Assembly (NCBI GenBank): GCA_041739035.1
Contig: JBGSOQ010000346.1
Span: forward strand, 1 to 63,941
Source: XYD12-FULL-36-8 sp041739035
GTDB taxonomy: Bacteria > Bacteroidota > Ignavibacteria > Ignavibacteriales > Ignavibacteriaceae
Reading direction: 5' to 3'
DNA: 63,941 nt
Made by a program: the position numbers and the translations under genes. This document shows, in pieces, positions 60,714 through 63,941 of this stretch (position 1 is the stretch's first letter; each line of letters starts with the position of its first letter). The notes under the pieces were generated by a model, which was not told the DNA's origin, did not search any database, and was given only the letters and a program-made list of their open reading frames with translations.

Positions 60714-62522
60714 ATGAAATTAAAATTCTTAGTAAAATATCTTAAGATCAACTCTAAACTTTCAGTTAGGTTTTTGCTGTATTTCCTTAAGCGGCGTATT
60801 GAGTTTAAAACCTTCATCATTTTACTCAGCATTTTTGTTGGAGTAACTTCTGGTTTAGGCGCTGTGGTACTAAAAAAAATAGTTCATTTTTTTCAGCACG
60901 AACCCAAGATATTTTTTAACGAGATAGGATTAAACTTTCTTCTTCCCTTTTTTCCATTGCTGGGCATAGTTTTATCTGTTTTAGTAGTTAAGTTTTTTTT
61001 TAATGGAAAAATAGCTACGGGATTAAGTAATGTTATTTACCGTATTCTTAGAAAAAAATCCGATATTCCGCGAAATGATTTATTTTCACATCTACTAACT
61101 AGCGGAATAACCATAGGATTAGGAGGTTCAGCTGGTTTAGAGGCACCTATTGTTGCAACTGGTGCGGCTATTGGATCTAACGCAGCAAAGGAATTTAAAC
61201 TTAATTATCAAACTCGAACTCTGCTGCTTGCTTGCGGATCTGCCGCAGGTATTTCAGCCATTTTCAATAGCCCAATTGCAGGAGTTATTTTCGCCTTTGA
61301 AGTACTTCTTCCGGAATTTTCAATACCTTCTTTCATTCCTTTATTAATAGCATCAGCTTCTGCTGCGGTTCTATCTAAATTTCTTTACAGTGGACAATTA
61401 TTTTATTTAGTGACCGAAGGATGGCGGCTTGAAGCGATTCCTTTTTATATAATTTTAGGAATCCTATGCGGATTAGTATCATTCTATATGATTAAAATAA
61501 CACATTATTCTGAGCGGAAATTTGAAGGGTTTACAAGTAAAGCGAAAAAAGCACTAATCGGCGGCATTATGCTTTGCGCATTATTGTTTTTAATTCCACC
61601 TTTATATGGTGAAGGTTACTCCAGCATAATGAATCTTCTTGCGGGAAATTATGACTCACTGCTCAGTGGAAATTTACTGCTTAAAATTCTTGATAAAGAT
61701 TCTACACTTCTTGTATTGGCTTTATTGATTGTTTTGACAAAAGTAATTGCAACCTCTCTCACATTAAATTCTGGCGGGAATGGAGGTATCATTGCTCCAT
61801 CATTATTTTCGGGTGCATTTACCGGCTTTTTTGTTGCCTACTTAGTGAAATATCTTGGGATAATACAACTAGATCTTCCGAACTTTATCGCTGTAGGTAT
61901 GGCAGGTATTTTGAGCGGTGTTTTGCATGCACCTTTAACTGGAGTTTTTCTTATAGCTGAAGTTACAGGTGGATATAAACTCATCGTTCCTTTAATGATT
62001 GTGAGTGCACTTTCATTTTTCATTTCTAGGTACCTTCACCCACATTCAATTTATACTGCATCCCTTGCACGAAAGGGAATCGAATTCAGATCAGAAAAGG
62101 AGAAATATTTCGTAAGACATACTAACATTAAAGAACTGGTTGAGACTGATTTTTTACCAGTCAGCCCTAATATGACAATTGGAAACCTGATGAAAAAAAT
62201 TACAACTACTAACAGGAATGTCTTTCCGGTTGTAAATGAGAACCAAAAGTTAGTCGGTGTCATTACTCTTGATGATGTTCGTGAAGTAATGTTAAATACT
62301 GAAGTTTATGATGTTATCCTGACCTATGAGATAATGAATCCACATTTTTATTCTGTTGAGATAGATACAGACGTAAATAAGATTTTAGATATTTTTGAGG
62401 AGAAGCAGATATGGAATATTGCGGTCACTCAAAAGGGTAAATACCTCGGATTTATATCGAAATCAAGCTTATTTAATAGGTATATATCTATTCTATCTGA
62501 TCAGGGCGGTGAAAAAATTTAA
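60714..62522 (+). CDS. ClC-family chloride channel/transporter with CBS domains
   Basis: A 602-residue membrane protein with the anion-pathway motifs GGSAGLEAP (gating Glu143) and NSGGNGGIIAPSLFSGA, ten or more hydrophobic helices, and two CBS domains from about residue 470 (MTIGNLMKKI; DVNKILDIFEE). Glu143 in the GxEAP context suits Cl-/H+ exchange, whereas fluoride-specific members have other motifs. CBS domains may bind adenine nucleotides. Confidence 0.9.
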   Translation: MKLKFLVKYLKINSKLSVRFLLYFLKRRIEFKTFIILLSIFVGVTSGLGAVVLKKIVHFFQHEPKIFFNEIGLNFLLPFFPLLGIVLSVLVVKFFFNGKIATGLSNVIYRILRKKSDIPRNDLFSHLLTSGITIGLGGSAGLEAPIVATGAAIGSNAAKEFKLNYQTRTLLLACGSAAGISAIFNSPIAGVIFAFEVLLPEFSIPSFIPLLIASASAAVLSKFLYSGQLFYLVTEGWRLEAIPFYIILGILCGLVSFYMIKITHYSERKFEGFTSKAKKALIGGIMLCALLFLIPPLYGEGYSSIMNLLAGNYDSLLSGNLLLKILDKDSTLLVLALLIVLTKVIATSLTLNSGGNGGIIAPSLFSGAFTGFFVAYLVKYLGIIQLDLPNFIAVGMAGILSGVLHAPLTGVFLIAEVTGGYKLIVPLMIVSALSFFISRYLHPHSIYTASLARKGIEFRSEKEKYFVRHTNIKELVETDFLPVSPNMTIGNLMKKITTTNRNVFPVVNENQKLVGVITLDDVREVMLNTEVYDVILTYEIMNPHFYSVEIDTDVNKILDIFEEKQIWNIAVTQKGKYLGFISKSSLFNRYISILSDQGGEKI

Positions 62523-62595
62523 TGCTTACAATTTTAGCTCCTCTATTGACAATTTAAACCATTTTCTGCAATTTGTAGCGCAATTTAATAGTAAT

Positions 62596-62748
62596 ATGGA
62601 AGTTTGTAAAAATTATAACGAATGCGTTAGATGCCGCTACTACGACGAATGTGGTGAAAAGGCAGCTATCGAAAAGGGTAGATTAGGCCCGGGATTTCCT
62701 ATTCTAACTCTGCTTATTATTTTTTACTTGATTTTTTTAATCACTTAA
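62596..62748 (+). CDS. Small Cys-rich protein with C-terminal membrane helix
   Basis: A 50-residue frame, MEVCKNYNECVRCRYYDECG at the start with four Cys (C4, C10, C13, C19), then a hydrophobic tail FPILTLLIIFYLIFLI. The Cys spacing suggests a metal-binding knuckle held at the membrane. No strong ribosome-binding site is seen, and the longer frame from 62395 lies inside the ClC gene. I do not recognise a family. Confidence 0.45.
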   Translation: MEVCKNYNECVRCRYYDECGEKAAIEKGRLGPGFPILTLLIIFYLIFLIT

Positions 62749-63069
62749 CCCATTTCACTCAACCTCGTTTCTCAGTTTACTTTTCGTCCAATCAAAAATA
62801 TTTCAATTTGAATCATCTAGCTCGTATTTTGAGACAATCTTAATTGTTACAGATAGCGATACTTTTTACTCGTACAAGTAAGAAGGTAATGTTGTTAGTA
62901 TGTGTTTTATATCAATTTGTGAGTCTTTTCAAGAAACCATTGTTAGGTCGAATTGATTTTGGGGTTATAGTTCATATGGATTATTGGCATATCACTTGAT
63001 GAGGGGTCAACTAGGCGATATTATTGATTAGGCACTGAATACATTTATTTGGGAGAAAGATAGGTTAGT
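62749..63069. other. 321-bp gap before the response regulator
   Basis: No coding frame, hairpin or composite promoter was seen here. The last bases before 63070 contain a GGGAGAAAG that may serve as a ribosome-binding site. Confidence 0.55.
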
Positions 63070-63477
63070 ATGAATTATAAGGCAAAGATTCTTGTTGTCG
63101 AAGATGAAAATATTGTTGCAATGGATATTCGGAAAATACTTTCAGATTCTGGTTACGAAGTTACTTCCACTGTAGGTTCAGGGGAAGAAGCCATTATTAC
63201 CGTGAGAGAGCAGAAACCTGACCTGATACTTATGGATATTGTATTAAAGGGCAAAATGACAGGTTTAGATGCCGCACGAATCATTACAAAATATTTTGAT
63301 GTTCCAATAATTTATATGACAGCATTATCTAATGACGATGCTATACTTGATACAACGAATAGAGAATCGTATGGATTTCTATTCAAACCATTCAGTGCTA
63401 ACGAACTTAACATCGCTATTGAAATGGCATTTATAAATAGGGGATTTGAAGAAAATTGTCATGCTTCGCAAGCTTAA
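63070..63477 (+). CDS. Stand-alone response regulator receiver protein
   Basis: A 135-residue CheY-like receiver domain with acidic pair E11-D12, phosphoacceptor D56 (LILMDIVLKG), the Thr of IYMTAL and Lys of FLFKPFS. There is no output domain. It may act with the propeller sensor that begins at 63661. Confidence 0.88.
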   Translation: MNYKAKILVVEDENIVAMDIRKILSDSGYEVTSTVGSGEEAIITVREQKPDLILMDIVLKGKMTGLDAARIITKYFDVPIIYMTALSNDDAILDTTNRESYGFLFKPFSANELNIAIEMAFINRGFEENCHASQA

Positions 63478-63660
63478 ATTTTGAGCGGTATTTGCATTAA
63501 ATAACATTGCTCCAGACTTCCCACCTTAACTCTTTCTATTAATCAGTATGAATTTTGGTAGATAGTTTATTTACTGAATTATTACTAATATTTTTACGAA
63601 TTATTTATAATTTTATTCTAGCAACAAATTAGCCTGGCTAAATCGATTGTCCTGCTTAAG

Positions 63661-63941
63661 ATGAATCTTTTAAATAAAATATTATTTCTCTTCGGTTTGT
63701 TCTTCGTTTTGGGGAACTTAAGTATAGCCAATGAAACGGAGGACTACACAATAAAACAATTAAAAGTGAAGGACGGGCTTTCACAAAGTTCAATTCTCGC
63801 AATTCTTCAGGATAAACGAGGATTCATGTGGTTTGCTACAGGCAGCGGTTTAAATAAGTATGACGGTTATTCTTTTAAAGTTTATCTCAATAATCCCCAG
63901 GATTCATTATCAATTTCGGATAACGGTATTACCGCATTGTA
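63661..63941 (+). CDS. Two-component propeller sensor, 5' part
   Basis: The frame opens with ATG at 63661, a signal peptide (LFLFGLFFVLGNLSIA) and then LSQSSILAILQDKRGFMWFATGSGLNKYDGYSF, within which lies the Reg_prop blade motif of Bacteroidetes hybrid histidine kinases. It runs off the window after 93 complete codons. The full protein would be expected to have periplasmic propellers, a transmembrane helix and a kinase core. Confidence 0.85.
   Translation, partial: MNLLNKILFLFGLFFVLGNLSIANETEDYTIKQLKVKDGLSQSSILAILQDKRGFMWFATGSGLNKYDGYSFKVYLNNPQDSLSISDNGITAL

Overview
The window is AT-rich (by eye about one third G+C), densely coded DNA from a member of the Bacteroidota/Chlorobiota/Ignavibacteriota group. 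Ignavibacteria are my best guess. The evidence is the Bacteroidetes-type promoter element TAnnTTTG upstream of many operons, a transaldolase/glucose-6-phosphate isomerase fusion, an HD-Pycsar-effector fusion next to ppk1, and many exported proteins with short signal peptides. No rRNA, complete tRNA, CRISPR array or complete insertion sequence was seen.

Layout. (1) 1-55 is the tail of a gene that could be a XerC/D-type recombinase. (2) 805-7478 is an arsenosugar operon: flavoprotein/polyferredoxin fusion, GT2-DUF2064 fusion, DUF547 protein, peroxidase-like CMD protein, ArsS radical SAM enzyme and a second GT2. The partner methyltransferase ArsM lies apart at 48913-49887. (3) 7711-20104 carries an oxidative and non-oxidative pentose phosphate operon (gnd, zwf, pgl, glk, tkt, rpiB, tal-pgi) followed by NrtS, a HAD hydrolase, an NAD(P)HX epimerase half and a PiT transporter. 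(4) 20187-36179 is a long co-directional run: GH63-like glucosidase, SDR, disulfide-type flavoenzyme, GT2, debranching enzyme, aquaporin, GMC oxidoreductase, HD-Pycsar effector, polyphosphate kinase and an Omp85-like barrel with a kinase-like N-terminal motif. (5) 36230-57180 is a patchwork of short operons rich in thiol and metal chemistry: a cyclase-like DUF2652 protein, a subtilase-CBM48 fusion, two DUF3179 proteins, two CxxC/H carboxymuconolactone-decarboxylase proteins plus a third peroxidase-related one, a Rieske-flavoreductase fusion, DsrE, YceI with a CNPC-repeat tail, a mer operon, a Crp-family regulator, and two outer-membrane proteins with vicinal cysteines. (6) 57192-60600 is degraded accessory DNA: a broken peroxiredoxin, an AbiEi/AbiEii toxin-antitoxin pair, a truncated serine recombinase and a 3' tRNA-Thr fragment. 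(7) 60714 to the end holds a ClC channel, a small Cys-rich protein, a response regulator and the start of a two-component propeller sensor.

The most interesting signal is regulatory. Eleven intergenic sites fit one composite promoter: a CRP-like palindrome TGTCA-N6-TGACA, then exactly 21 bases, then a TAnnTTTG-like element. They precede the arsenosugar operon, the pentose phosphate operon, the glucosidase/ppk run and most small redox operons. The likely activator is the Crp/Fnr protein at 52927-53619. Its recognition helix reads RQ where E. coli CRP has RE, and CooA, which has a similar TGTCA half-site, is thought to have RQ too. If correct, most of the window is one regulon joining arsenosugar synthesis, sugar catabolism, polyphosphate and thiol/metal defence under one effector-sensing protein.

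Limits: everything here was read by eye. Motif counts are from intergenic regions. Coding regions were not searched exhaustively, and no homology search was run.
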